Position numbers and translations under genes: made by a program. The notes under the pieces are model-generated. The model was not told the origin of the DNA. It saw only the letters and a list, made by a program, of their open reading frames with translations, and did not search any database. A stretch of DNA of 64,000 nucleotides from Nocardia miyunensis NBRC 108239. Lineage in GTDB: Bacteria > Actinomycetota > Actinomycetes > Mycobacteriales > Mycobacteriaceae. The stretch lies in the NCBI RefSeq assembly GCF_001613065.1, contig NZ_BDBQ01000010.1:124001-188000 (forward strand), written 5' to 3'. Below are positions 27,281-35,866 of the stretch, one piece after another. The stretch's first letter is position 1; every line of letters begins with the position of its first letter.

Positions 27281-27455
27281 AGCACCTCGCTAGGCGAGGC
27301 TCCTGTACGAACACAGGCCACTGATCCGACGACGTCGAGAGACGCCCAGGGTTAGGACAGATCTTCCCGGATTAAGGGGTGATCCGAAGTGGCTTCCCGG
27401 TCCGGGATACGTCGTACAGTGCCGAAGCTCTGACGAGAGGGGTGCACGCCCAGTC
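27281..27455 (+). ncRNA. M-box (ykoK leader) magnesium riboswitch
   Basis: The conserved M-box blocks appear in order: CTCGCTAGGCGAGGCTCCTG near the start, then GAACACAGGCCACTG, ACGTCGAGAGACGCCCAGGGTTAGGACAG (in part), GGATTAAGGGGTGATCC, and ACAGTGCCGAAGCTCTGACGA at the 3' side. These correspond to the peripheral loops and three-helix core that compact on Mg2+ binding. The call is from memory of the consensus, not a covariance search. It sits upstream of the NRAMP-related transporter gene and should lower its expression when Mg2+ is plentiful. Confidence 0.88.
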
Positions 27456-27471
27456 GTTCCGGCAGGGCTTT

Positions 27472-27540
27472 CCCCCTTTTGCCATCGCGGTGCAGGCGGT
27501 CGAACGACGACGCGCACGTGCGTCCTGGCGGCAAGGAGGT
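27472..27540 (+). promoter_or_regulatory. Candidate translational expression platform of the M-box
   Basis: An AAGGAGGTGAGG Shine-Dalgarno (27533-27544) lies just 3' of the aptamer. GGCAAGG (27530-27536) can pair with CTTTTGCC (27476-27483), enclosing a smaller GACGCGCACGTGCGTC hairpin. This would hide the ribosome site in one conformation. I see no oligo-T terminator, so control by ribosome access (or Rho) is more likely than classic attenuation. It is inferred by hand folding. Confidence 0.5.
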
Positions 27541-27550
27541 GAGGGACGAG

Positions 27551-27634
27551 ATGAAATCCGGCGATAGTCCGTATCCGAGTCCGGTTCGAAAACCCGTTCC
27601 GCTCCCAGCTTGCTGCGACTTCCTCGCGGCCTGA
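27551..27634 (+). CDS. 27-codon ORF directly after the M-box
   Basis: ATG 27551 stands 11 bases after a near-perfect AGGAGG; an in-frame GTG at 27539 is an alternative start. The peptide (starting MKSGDSPYPSPVRKPVP, ending CCDFLAA) is Pro/Ser-rich with paired cysteines and no known domain. It could be a sensing leader peptide or simply the first cistron used to gate Rho. The next ~125 bases, with the CCCGCA/TGCGGG hairpin (27674-27697), hold nothing else I can identify. Confidence 0.45.
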   Translation: MKSGDSPYPSPVRKPVPLPACCDFLAA

Positions 27635-27761
27635 TCGTCACGGAAATCAGCCATCGGCATCCCAGCGGATCCTCCCGCACGGGCGGGCCGATGCGGGTCT
27701 CCGTGGGTTCAGACCTGCCCGGATCCTGTTGTGGCGGCTGGCTTTCCGTAAGGAGCACGTC

Positions 27762-27938
27762 ATGATCCGCACCGCCTTCCTCCGCCGCGCCGCCGTCCGG
27801 TCCGTCCTCGGCGAGTCGGCTCGCCGCATCCGCGCGCGCTACAACCTCACGCCGCAGGAGCGGCACAACCTACACCTCGCGCACATCCCGCCGGCGGTCG
27901 TCACCGCGTCTCTCGGCGGTCACGTCAACCAGCGGTAG
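27762..27938 (+). CDS. 58-residue basic protein in the M-box transcript
   Basis: A strong TAAGGAG site precedes ATG 27762. The product is Arg/His-rich (RRAAVRSVLGESARRIRARYNLTPQERHNLH in part) with no membrane helix, and I do not recognise its family. It lies in the leader-controlled transcript between the riboswitch and the transporter. In M. tuberculosis an M-box also precedes a small protein gene (Rv1535), but no sequence relation is claimed. It may be a small magnesium-stress protein. Confidence 0.6.
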   Translation: MIRTAFLRRAAVRSVLGESARRIRARYNLTPQERHNLHLAHIPPAVVTASLGGHVNQR

Positions 27939-28122
27939 ACGCCCGCCGCATCCGGACGAAACATCCAGCGCCGCGGTCCGATCCGGGCACGTCGACTGCC
28001 CGGCCACGAGAAACCACTCCCCGCTCATCGCCCCGAACCGGGTCGCCCCCGCGTCCTGCCATCGATGTCATGGCCGCGAAATGTGCAGTACAGCAACATA
28101 TTCAGGAAGGGAAGGAACGGCC

Positions 28123-29865
28123 ATGGCCTTCTTCTCCAACGGCGCGCCCCGCCGCACCGCGACCGCGCCGGTACCGGCCGACGCCACCACCGCCGTGCTC
28201 GACAGTGCGCACGTCGGCGACATCGTCGGTGCGCTGGGCACCATCCGCCAGGACGATACCGACTCCGGACGCAGCCGCTGGCAACGCTTCCGGATGCTGC
28301 TGGCCGTCATCGGCCCCGGCCTCATCGTGATGGTCGGCGACAACGACGCCGGAGGCATGGCCACCTACGCGCAGGCCGGGCAGAACTACGGCATGGCCCT
28401 GGTGTGGACGCTCGTGCTGCTCATCCCGGTGCTGTACGTCAACCAGGAGATGGTGGTGCGGCTCGGCGCGGTCGCCGGGGTCGGCCACGCACGGCTGATC
28501 TTCGCGCGGTTCGGCAGATTCTGGGGCGCGTTCAGCGTCGGCGATCTCTTCGTGGTCGACGCGCTGACCATCGTCACCGAATTCATCGGTGTCTCAATGG
28601 CTCTCGGCTACTTCGGACTGCCCAAATGGGTGTCGGTGCCGGTGGCCGCGGTATTGCTGTTCGGGGTCGTCGCGGGCGGATCGTTCCGACGCTGGGAGCG
28701 GTTCCTGTTCACGCTCATCGCGATCGACATCGTGATGTTCCCGCTGGCCTTCATGGTGCACCCGAGCGCAGCGGCTACGGTCCGCGGCCTGATCCCGTCG
28801 TTCCCGGGCGGGCTGAACTCGACACTGCTGCTGATCATCGTCGCCATCGTCGGCACCACGGTCGCGCCCTGGCAGCTGTTCTTCCAGCAGTCCAACATCG
28901 TCGACAAGCGGATCACCCCGCGCTGGATCCGGTACGAGCGGGTGGACCTGTGGGTGGGGATCGTCGTGGTGATGATCGGCGCGGTCGCGATCATGGCCGC
29001 GACGGCATTCGGCCTGAGTCCGGCCGACCGGGGCGCGTTCTCCGACGCCGGAGCCGTCGCGCACGGCCTGTCCGGCCACCTGGGCACGACGGTCGGTGCG
29101 ATGTTCGCGATCCTGCTGCTGGACGCGTCGCTGATCGGCGCGAACGCCGTCGGCCTGGCGACCACGTACACGCTGGGAGACACGCTGGGCAAGCGACACT
29201 CGCTGCACTGGAAGATGAGTGAGGCCCCGGCCTTCTACGCCGGATACGCACTGCTGCTGGGGGCCGCCGCGGCGGTGGCGTTCAGCCCCGACCACGTACT
29301 GGGCCTGCTGACCCAGGGCGTACAGGCGCTGGCCGGCGTGCTGCTGCCCTCGGCCACGGTATTCCTGGTCCTGCTGTGCAACGACCGGGCCGTGCTCGGC
29401 CCGTGGGTCAACACCACCCGGCAGAACATCGTCGCGGGCATCATCGTGTGGGCGCTGGTCCTGCTGTCGCTGGCCCTGACCGCGGCGACCTTCTTCCCGC
29501 ATCTGTCCACGGCAAGCCTCGAGCTCGGATTCGGCGCGGGCGCGGTGACCGGCCTGCTCGGCGGAGTCGCCCTGGCCGTCACCCGGCACCGCGGCGAACG
29601 CCGGGGCGTCGAGCGAACCGCCGTGGAACTGGGCGGCCTGGACCCCGACCAGGTCGAGGAGCTGGACTCCACGCCGCTCTCACGTTCCGAACGCAGGTCG
29701 ATCCTGGCGGCTGATCGCGACGCCTGGCGCACCCCGGCGCTGGAAACCCTGGAACGCCCGGCCTTCTCGCCGCTGCGGATGGCAGGCATGATCGCCCTGC
29801 GCGGCTACCTGGCCCTCGCGGTCGTCCTGGTCGCGGTCAAGATCGTGCAGCAGATCGGCGGGTAG
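28123..29865 (+). CDS. NRAMP-related metal transporter, probably magnesium importer (NRMT type)
   Basis: 580 residues with about 11 membrane helices of the NRAMP/LeuT fold. The helix-1 metal motif is GDNDAGG instead of the usual DPGN. In helix 6 the Met of the A-x-x-MPH motif, which contacts transition metals, is replaced by Ala (TTVAPWQ). These changes mark the NRAMP-related Mg2+ transporters, which accept a hydrated larger ion. The upstream M-box supports Mg2+ as substrate. ATG 28123 has a GGAAGGGAAGGA site. A charged linker near residues 485-530 (RHRGERRGVERT) is cytosolic and precedes a last helix. Confidence 0.85.
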   Translation: MAFFSNGAPRRTATAPVPADATTAVLDSAHVGDIVGALGTIRQDDTDSGRSRWQRFRMLLAVIGPGLIVMVGDNDAGGMATYAQAGQNYGMALVWTLVLLIPVLYVNQEMVVRLGAVAGVGHARLIFARFGRFWGAFSVGDLFVVDALTIVTEFIGVSMALGYFGLPKWVSVPVAAVLLFGVVAGGSFRRWERFLFTLIAIDIVMFPLAFMVHPSAAATVRGLIPSFPGGLNSTLLLIIVAIVGTTVAPWQLFFQQSNIVDKRITPRWIRYERVDLWVGIVVVMIGAVAIMAATAFGLSPADRGAFSDAGAVAHGLSGHLGTTVGAMFAILLLDASLIGANAVGLATTYTLGDTLGKRHSLHWKMSEAPAFYAGYALLLGAAAAVAFSPDHVLGLLTQGVQALAGVLLPSATVFLVLLCNDRAVLGPWVNTTRQNIVAGIIVWALVLLSLALTAATFFPHLSTASLELGFGAGAVTGLLGGVALAVTRHRGERRGVERTAVELGGLDPDQVEELDSTPLSRSERRSILAADRDAWRTPALETLERPAFSPLRMAGMIALRGYLALAVVLVAVKIVQQIGG

Positions 29866-29909
29866 GCCGCCCGAGTCCACGCCGGTGGACCGTATTCCAT
29901 ACTGGACTC

Positions 29910-30380
29910 GTGACCGGGGAACCGCAGGACGACATCGAGCCGACCGCCCGATCCGCGAGCGAACTGGCCGAATCGGCCGCCGATCTGCGGGTCGCCCTCA
30001 GCCGCATACTGCGCAGGCTGCGGGCGACCCACTCGGGCCTCGGGGTCACGCCGTCGCAGGGCGTCGTCCTGAGCCGCCTGCTTCGCGACGGTCCCGCGAC
30101 CGTGGCCGCCCTGGCGCGTGCGGAAAACGTGCGCCCGCAGTCGATGCGGGTCACCCTGGCAGCGCTCGAGGAACACGGCCTGGTCTCCCGCAGTCCGCAT
30201 CCCACCGATCAGCGGCAGGTGCTGCTGTCGATCACCGACGCGGCCGAACAGCAACTAGCCGCCGCGCGCAGCGCAAAAGAGGATTGGCTGGCCCAGGCGA
30301 TGGCCGCCGAACTGACTCGTGCGGACCAGGACGCGCTGCTGGCTGCGATCCCGCTGTTGCAGCGATTGCTCGAACACTGA
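29910..30380 (+). CDS. MarR-family transcriptional regulator
   Basis: 156 residues with the winged helix-turn-helix of MarR proteins: LRRLRATHSGLGVTPSQGVVLSRLL, then VAALARAENVRPQSMRVTLAALEEHGLVSRSPHPTDQRQVLLSIT, where the DQR wing is typical. It would dimerise and respond to a small phenolic or similar ligand. It starts at GTG 29910, 44 bases after the transporter. A link to Mg2+ import is not evident; it may regulate an unlinked efflux or redox gene. Confidence 0.88.
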   Translation: MTGEPQDDIEPTARSASELAESAADLRVALSRILRRLRATHSGLGVTPSQGVVLSRLLRDGPATVAALARAENVRPQSMRVTLAALEEHGLVSRSPHPTDQRQVLLSITDAAEQQLAAARSAKEDWLAQAMAAELTRADQDALLAAIPLLQRLLEH

Positions 30381-30710
30381 TACCGCATCACCCTCCCGAA
30401 CACCTCGAATACCGCATTCGGCAAATATCCCGCATGCTCGATCACCACCCATGTCGGTGCATCTGAGAACTGCGGCGAACATTGGGCATCCGCATCATCG
30501 CGCCGGGTCGCGATCGTGAGAGGTCACAGGATTCACATATCCGAATGCCCACAGCCCGGACAATTCCAACATCGGGGATTGTTCAATACCTTTAGCCGCA
30601 TTCCAGCACCGGAAACGCGCCGAATAGCGCCGGATTCGCTGCATTCCCCGGTAATGCGGTACGGTATATGGAATCCGAGTTGATCCGTGTCCGTGCGAAA
30701 GGGCTCAGTG
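30381..30710. other. Intergenic region upstream of lsr2
   Basis: 330 bases that are less GC-rich than the surroundings, with no ORF or RNA gene I can support. A TATATG at 30665-30670 could be the -10 of the lsr2 promoter, but no good -35 lies at 17-18 bases. Confidence 0.4.
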
Positions 30711-31046
30711 ATGGCCAAGAAGGTCACCGTCACACTCATCGACGATTACGACGGGAAGTCCAAAGCGGATGAGACCGTACAGTTCTCGATCGATGGTGTG
30801 GCCTACGAAATCGATCTCTCCACGTTGAATGCCGGCAAGCTTCGGGGCTCGCTCGAGGCTTGGACGGATAAGGCTCGCAAGGTCGGACGACTGAAGGCGG
30901 GCAACACCTCACGCTCGAAGTCGGCCGCGGATCGCGAGCAAACCGTGGCCATCCGGGAATGGGCCAAGAAACACGGCTACAACGTGTCGGCTCGCGGGCG
31001 AATTTCCTCCGAGATCGTCGCCGCTTATCACAAAGCCAACAAGTAG
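30711..31046 (+). CDS. lsr2: Lsr2 nucleoid-associated protein
   Basis: 111 residues, the length of mycobacterial Lsr2. The N-terminal oligomerisation domain (KKVTVTLIDDYDGKSKADETVQFSIDG) is followed by a Ser/Arg linker and the C-terminal AT-hook-like DNA-binding domain with RGR (SARGRISSEIVAAYHKA). Lsr2 coats AT-rich DNA, silences foreign genes and bridges loops, like H-NS. It differs from the usual tail (RGRIP…VIEAF), so this may be a second paralogue. An AAAGGG site precedes the ATG. Confidence 0.93.
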   Translation: MAKKVTVTLIDDYDGKSKADETVQFSIDGVAYEIDLSTLNAGKLRGSLEAWTDKARKVGRLKAGNTSRSKSAADREQTVAIREWAKKHGYNVSARGRISSEIVAAYHKANK

Positions 31047-31069
31047 CCCTCCGCTCAGCGTTTCTCCCG

Positions 31070-31101
31070 GGGCCCCGGCGGTCGCTCGACCGCCGGGGCC
31101 C
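31070..31101 (+). terminator. Strong GC hairpin after lsr2
   Basis: A perfect 15-bp stem (31070-31084 with 31087-31101) and almost no loop, 24 bases after the lsr2 stop. It has no T-tract. It separates lsr2 from the GGDEF gene. Confidence 0.68.
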
Positions 31102-31177
31102 GATGGTTTCCGGTAACCTGGGATTTCGGTTCGGCACCACGCCGTTCCCGCAAGTCGCAGCGTCGGATTGAGCGGGG

Positions 31178-32488
31178 GTGGGTTTGACACGAGATCACCG
31201 CATCGCGGAACTCGCCGGCCGATGGCGTGACGCGGTCGTCGATACCGGTTTCGTGCCGATGTCCCACCGCGAACTCGAACAACTGCTCTCCGATCTGCTC
31301 GATCGATTGATCAATGCGCTCACCAGCGAATTCTTCGATACCCGCGAGACGGTGGCGGTCGGCGCGGCACTGGTGCGCGCGAATCTGACCGATCCGGAGG
31401 TGCTCTCCCGTTCGGCCCGCGTGCTGAACCGGCTCACCGAGTTGATCGGCCCGTATCAGGAACGGCTGATTCCGGGTCTGGGCGAGATGGCCCGCGGATA
31501 CGCCGAGGAATTGCTCGCCATCCGGGCACGCGATCAGGAGATGTTGCACGCGGCGATGGCCGATGCCCGCATCGCCGCCGAGGCCCGGTTCCGCGTCGTA
31601 TTCGACAACGCCGCCATCGCCATCGGCATCGGCGATACGAACGGCCTGGTCCTGGACGCGAATCCGGCACTGGGCGCCATGCTGGGCCGGCCCCTGCCGG
31701 AGCTGCGCGGACTGCCGGTGTGGGATCTGGTGCATCCCGACGATCACGGCAAGGTGCAGTCACTCGTCTTCGACGAACTCATGGCCGCCGGGTCCGGCAC
31801 GGTACGTCTGGAGGTGCGATATCTGCGCGCCGACGACAGCGGCGGCTGGGTGTCCTGGGCGGTCACTCTCGTGCCGGCGTCCGCGGGACGTGCGGCCTAT
31901 CTCTTGGTGGTCGGCGAGGAGACCACGCAGCGCCGCGCCCTGCAAGCCGAATTACATCGTCAGGCGCGGCACGATCCGCTGACCGGGCTGTCCAATCGGC
32001 GTCAACTGGTGGAAACGCTGTCGCGGATAATCGCCGACGCCGATCCGGATGATCGGATCGGTCTGGGCTTCATTGATCTGGACGGGTTCAAAACCGTCAA
32101 CGACACCTACGGCCACGGCGTCGGTGACCGGGTGCTCACCGCGGTGGCGAGGCGATTGGCCGAGCGGATCGGCGATGCGACCCTGGCCCGGGTCGGCGGG
32201 GACGAATTCGTCGTTCTGCTCCCGCCGCCCTGCGATACGACGCGGGTGACCTCGGTCGCGGAAGCATTACTGGGCGCACTGGACGCACCGATACCGGTCG
32301 ACGAACATCGACTCACCATTTCGGCCTGCATCGGCGCGGTGGTGACACCGGTATCCGGAGCGGACGCGGAGAAACTCCTCGACGCGGCCGATGCGGGGTT
32401 GTACCGGGCCAAAGCCGCCGGACCGAATCGCTGGGTGTTGCACACTGTCGACATGACGGCGGGGATGGAGTTCACGGATCCGCGATAA
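31178..32488 (+). CDS. PAS–GGDEF diguanylate cyclase
   Basis: 436 residues. An N-terminal helical region (1-120) is followed by a PAS domain (about 135-255, RFRVVFDNAAIAIGIGDTNGL). A GGDEF domain (about 265-430) follows, with the intact catalytic motif RVGGDEFVVLL and IDLDGFKTVNDTYGHGVGD. It should make cyclic di-GMP from GTP. An RIGD sequence upstream resembles the inhibitory I-site but is one residue out of the usual register. The start at GTG 31178 is uncertain; TTG 31184 is close. Confidence 0.9.
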   Translation: MGLTRDHRIAELAGRWRDAVVDTGFVPMSHRELEQLLSDLLDRLINALTSEFFDTRETVAVGAALVRANLTDPEVLSRSARVLNRLTELIGPYQERLIPGLGEMARGYAEELLAIRARDQEMLHAAMADARIAAEARFRVVFDNAAIAIGIGDTNGLVLDANPALGAMLGRPLPELRGLPVWDLVHPDDHGKVQSLVFDELMAAGSGTVRLEVRYLRADDSGGWVSWAVTLVPASAGRAAYLLVVGEETTQRRALQAELHRQARHDPLTGLSNRRQLVETLSRIIADADPDDRIGLGFIDLDGFKTVNDTYGHGVGDRVLTAVARRLAERIGDATLARVGGDEFVVLLPPPCDTTRVTSVAEALLGALDAPIPVDEHRLTISACIGAVVTPVSGADAEKLLDAADAGLYRAKAAGPNRWVLHTVDMTAGMEFTDPR

Positions 32489-32914
32489 GTCGATCCGCGA
32501 CAAGACATTCGACCGACGAGCGTGATGAATGTTCTGGCGGCTCGGGCGTTTTCGGGTAGATCGTGGCGACGCTGGGCCCGCGGCTGCTGGCCGATAGCTC
32601 GAATTCGACCATGGTGCACGGTATTACACCGGATCGACTCACCCCGCCGCGGGCGCGCGCCTCTGCTGGGCCGAGCGGTTTCAGGGCAGCAGCAGCCGGG
32701 TGAGGAAGGTGGAGATCGTGGAGCCGAGCTGATCGAAGAAATGCGGAATCATTGCCGGAGTCCTTTCCGTCTCGCGAGGGGTGACGTACACCCGGTGTGG
32801 CACAGACGCGGATCGGCGCCATCTGCCCGGAACCGCCGGGTATCTGGTGAGGTATTCGACACAACGCGCGCCCCGGATGGGCCGGACGTCGCCCGAGCGG
32901 ATGCCCGAGGCCCG
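32489..32914. other. Intergenic stretch between convergent genes
   Basis: 426 bases between the ends of the GGDEF gene and the esterase gene. Apart from the possible 23-codon ORF on the minus strand (32681-32752) I see no gene or RNA element. Confidence 0.4.
32681..32752 (-). CDS. Possible 23-residue hydrophobic peptide
   Basis: An AAAGGA site 8 bases before ATG 32752 opens a 24-codon frame. The peptide is amphipathic or hydrophobic (IPHFFDQLGSTISTFLTRLL) and ends LLP. It lies 163 bases downstream of the esterase gene on the same strand. Such short membrane peptides are often missed; evidence here is the ribosome site and composition alone. Confidence 0.3.
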   Translation of the reverse strand: MIPHFFDQLGSTISTFLTRLLLP

Positions 32915-33958
32915 TCAGACGCCCAGTGCTCGCGCGAATTCGGGCCAGGCCGCATGCAGTGACCGCTGCCAATAGGGCCAGGAATGCTGCCCGCCGGGCA
33001 CGTACTGAAAGGTTGCCGGTATACCCAGCCGGGTCGTCGATGCCTGCAATTGGCGTGTGCAGGGCTCCACCACCGATTCGAGCATTCCGCCCGAGGGCGG
33101 GGTCCCCCCGGTCGCGTCGCGGCCACCCGTGCCCGCGCTGATATACAGGTCCGTCCCGCGCAACCGGGCCAGGTTGGCATCGGTCGACGGGTCGTTGGCC
33201 ACCCAACCGGGCGAACCGTCGGGGCCCCAGATGTTCCACGGATTGCCACCGCCGGAGGCGACCACGGCCTGCACATAGCGACGCCCCGGATCGGTACTGG
33301 TTTGCGCGCACCCGCTGAACGAGCCCACGGCCTGATACAACCCGGGCGCGGCCTCGGCCAGCGCCAGGGCCGAGGTGGCCGACATCGATACGCCCGCGAT
33401 GGCATTGCGTCCCGACGTGCCGTACGCGGCATCGATGATCGGCGGCAGCTCACGGGTCAGGAAGGTGGTCCACTTGTTGCGGCCCAGCACGGGATCGTCG
33501 GCCTGCCAGTCGGTGTAGTACGAATACCGGCCGTCGAGCACGGTGACGACGTTGACGTTCTTGTCCGCCGTGAACGGGATCAGATCGGTCTTGGTCTCCC
33601 AGGAGGTCTCCCGGCCGTCCCAGCCGATGCCGTCCTCGGCGCCGTCGAGCAGGTACAGCGTGGGCCGCGGGACGCTGGTGTCCGCCGCGCGGATGAAGTC
33701 CAGCGCGATCACCCGATTCATCGCGGCGGAGTACACGTAGACGGTGGCGCGGCGGGAGTCGATGGTCACCGTGTGGTCGATGTGCGATCCGTCCCCCGCG
33801 TTCGCCGGAACCTGCGTGGCACCCGCCGACACCGGCAACGCGGAACTCGCGGATACCGGCACGAGCACCGGCACCGCCGCGACCGTCAAGGCCGCCGCCG
33901 CGAACCGTAGCGCGGTGGCCAGGCATCGCCCGCCCGTCCCGCGGGTGTGATCGTTCAT
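32915..33958 (-). CDS. Secreted esterase of the antigen 85 / mycolyltransferase family
   Basis: 347 residues with a signal peptide (FAAAALTVAAVPVLVPVSASSA) and an alpha/beta-hydrolase domain. YLLDGAEDGIGWDGRETSW and DGRYSYYTDW correspond to the DG..DDY region of antigen 85; the nucleophile Ser is in AGVSMSATSAL, and His in PGGQHSWPYWQRSL. Proteins of this family transfer mycolic acids to trehalose or arabinogalactan or act as esterases. Two Cys (SGCAQT and EPCTRQ) could form a disulfide. It supports a mycolate-producing host. Confidence 0.88.
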   Translation of the reverse strand: MNDHTRGTGGRCLATALRFAAAALTVAAVPVLVPVSASSALPVSAGATQVPANAGDGSHIDHTVTIDSRRATVYVYSAAMNRVIALDFIRAADTSVPRPTLYLLDGAEDGIGWDGRETSWETKTDLIPFTADKNVNVVTVLDGRYSYYTDWQADDPVLGRNKWTTFLTRELPPIIDAAYGTSGRNAIAGVSMSATSALALAEAAPGLYQAVGSFSGCAQTSTDPGRRYVQAVVASGGGNPWNIWGPDGSPGWVANDPSTDANLARLRGTDLYISAGTGGRDATGGTPPSGGMLESVVEPCTRQLQASTTRLGIPATFQYVPGGQHSWPYWQRSLHAAWPEFARALGV

Positions 33959-34288
33959 ACCGCCGCCTCACCGTGTGCCCGGACAGAATGCGGCACCATC
34001 ACCACAGCGGCGTGGCACCGTCCAGGCAACGGCCGGGTGAACCGGAGGAGTTCCGCGAACACGGAGAATGCGGCACAGATCACCGAGAGCGGCCGCGGCC
34101 GATGGCCGGACTCCGCGCGGACGCCGCCGGACCACCGGCTACCGGCCAGTACTGTGATCAGTCACTATGAACGTGCGGTACCACATTCCCAAACATCACG
34201 ACGGTGCAGGAAACCGGCCCTGCGGAATCTCGAAACAATTACGGTGATATGGCAGGGCAGTAACGCGGGGGTGGAAGGGAGTTCGCCA
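33959..34288. other. Divergent intergenic region esterase / PucR regulator
   Basis: 330 bases holding the promoters of both genes. I see no ORF or palindrome that stands out, apart from the GGAAGGGA ribosome site before ATG 34289. Confidence 0.4.
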
Positions 34289-35572
34289 ATGTCTGTCAGC
34301 ACTCCGGACCGGCCGGGCCTGACCATGTCGGGGCGACCGATGTCGCTTCCGCTCAAGGACGTCTGGGCGCTATCGCGTCAGATGGTGGGCCACTTCGTCG
34401 AGAACGTCGCGCCGTGCGGGACATTACCCGGCGACGCGATCTACGGCGACGTCACCACCATCACGCGCACCTGTCTGGAGCTGGCTGTCAGCATGCTGGA
34501 CGGCAAGGACGTGCGCGCCAAGACCGAGCGGCTCGAGGACGCCGCCGGTCAATGGGCACGCGAGGGCGTTCCCATCAACACCATCCACCACGCCATCCAC
34601 GAGGGCTTCAAGATCGGGCTGGATCTGATCACCGGTGCGGCGGCGCGGCATCAATCGCTCAGCGCCGACCGCGGCGGCGACGACGCGAACGAGCCCATGC
34701 TCGCCCTGAACGCAGCCGACTACGAGAACCTCGTCGACGGGGCCAAGCGCGTGGTGGAGATGCTCGACACGATGACCACGGCGGTCTCGATGGCATACGT
34801 GCGCGAACTCAAAGCGGTTGTCAGCGAACATCACACCGCGGTACACACACTCACCTCGGCGCTGCTGGGCGGGCACCCCACCTCGACGATGGCGCGCGAA
34901 TGCGGGATCGAGATCGCCGAGCGTTATCGCGTCATCGCGGTCGCGATTCCGCCGCATCCCGAGGAGGCCAGCCCGATGCTGGACTCGAAAGTGGTGGCAC
35001 GGCGCAAACTTCGGCGCGTGCAGGCCGAATTGGCCCTGCGCTGTGGCGATTCCCTGTTGTCACTGCTGTCGGTGGACGGCGGTACGCTGCTGATCCCGGC
35101 AGAGCAGTTCGACGACGAGGGTTTGGAGAAGCTCGTCGGCCGGCTCTCGCACGCCGCGCGGGTTCCGGTCACCGCCGCGGTCGTCACCACCGCGTCCCTG
35201 GAGATCCCGACCGCCGCCGATCAGGCGCATCAACTGCTGGACATGGTGCAGCGGCTGCAGTCGGTGCCGGGGCTGTACCGCTTCGACGATCTGGCCCTGG
35301 AATATCAGCTGACCCGTCCGGGGCCGGGCCGCGAATACCTCGGCTCCCTGCTGGATCCGCTGGACGAGCACGCCGAACTGCTCGACACCCTGCAGACCCA
35401 CATCGCGCACAACCTCAACCGCCAGCGCACCGCCCGGCTGCTACACGTGCACACCAATACGGTCGACTACCGCCTCAAGCGCATCGGCCAGCTCACCGGT
35501 TTCGATCCCACCCAGGCCAGCGGCCTGTGGTACCTGCGCTCGGCCCTGGTCGCCCGCACCTACGGGAGCTGA
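34289..35572 (+). CDS. PucR/CdaR-type transcriptional regulator
   Basis: 427 residues. An N-terminal helical domain resembling RsbRD/PucR-like sensor domains (1-180) is followed by a GGDEF-like regulatory fold. The C-terminal PucR helix-turn-helix (LLDTLQTHIAHNLNRQRTARLLHVHTNTVDYRLKRIGQLTG) binds DNA. Such proteins activate catabolic or stress genes in response to metabolites. No obvious adjacent target exists, though the esterase is divergent. The start has a GGAAGGGA site. Confidence 0.85.
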   Translation: MSVSTPDRPGLTMSGRPMSLPLKDVWALSRQMVGHFVENVAPCGTLPGDAIYGDVTTITRTCLELAVSMLDGKDVRAKTERLEDAAGQWAREGVPINTIHHAIHEGFKIGLDLITGAAARHQSLSADRGGDDANEPMLALNAADYENLVDGAKRVVEMLDTMTTAVSMAYVRELKAVVSEHHTAVHTLTSALLGGHPTSTMARECGIEIAERYRVIAVAIPPHPEEASPMLDSKVVARRKLRRVQAELALRCGDSLLSLLSVDGGTLLIPAEQFDDEGLEKLVGRLSHAARVPVTAAVVTTASLEIPTAADQAHQLLDMVQRLQSVPGLYRFDDLALEYQLTRPGPGREYLGSLLDPLDEHAELLDTLQTHIAHNLNRQRTARLLHVHTNTVDYRLKRIGQLTGFDPTQASGLWYLRSALVARTYGS

Positions 35573-35673
35573 CGCGCCGTCCGGCGCCCGCGTCAGCAGC
35601 GCGTGCGCCGGGCACCCGGCCGGATCCGATTCCGGTCCCGGTGCTGTCCGATCATGTTGCGAACCAAGCTGTC

Positions 35674-35865
35674 TCAGCGTTCGCGCGCGGAATCGGGCCG
35701 GATCCGCCCGGCCTCGACGAGTGTGCGGTACGCGGCGCCCTTACGCGGACATTCCTCGCGCAGGCAGCCACGATGCCGCTGCATCGTCAGATGCGCCTCG
35801 CTGACGGTCAACGGGCCCTCGGGGGCCTCGTGCGGCCAGCCGGCCGGCCACAGTGAGATATCCAT
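35674..35865 (-). CDS. Small protein, 63 residues, downstream partner of a 61-residue gene
   Basis: Begins one base after the stop of the upstream small gene, so almost surely co-translated. The sequence MDISLWPAGWPHE… contains conserved-looking Trp/Pro residues and two Cys (GCLREECPRKGAA) and ends in a basic helix. I do not know its family; small proteins of this look recur near XRE-DUF5753 regulators in Nocardia, from memory. A role with the divergent regulator is inference. Confidence 0.6.
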   Translation of the reverse strand: MDISLWPAGWPHEAPEGPLTVSEAHLTMQRHRGCLREECPRKGAAYRTLVEAGRIRPDSARER

Positions 35866-35866
35866 A

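Noticed and set aside
13978..30605. CCTTTAGCCGCATT occurring both near ahpC (about 13979) and upstream of lsr2 (about 30589)
   Set aside because: A 14-base match between two places is expected by chance in a 64-kb window of biased composition, and there is no symmetry or shared position.
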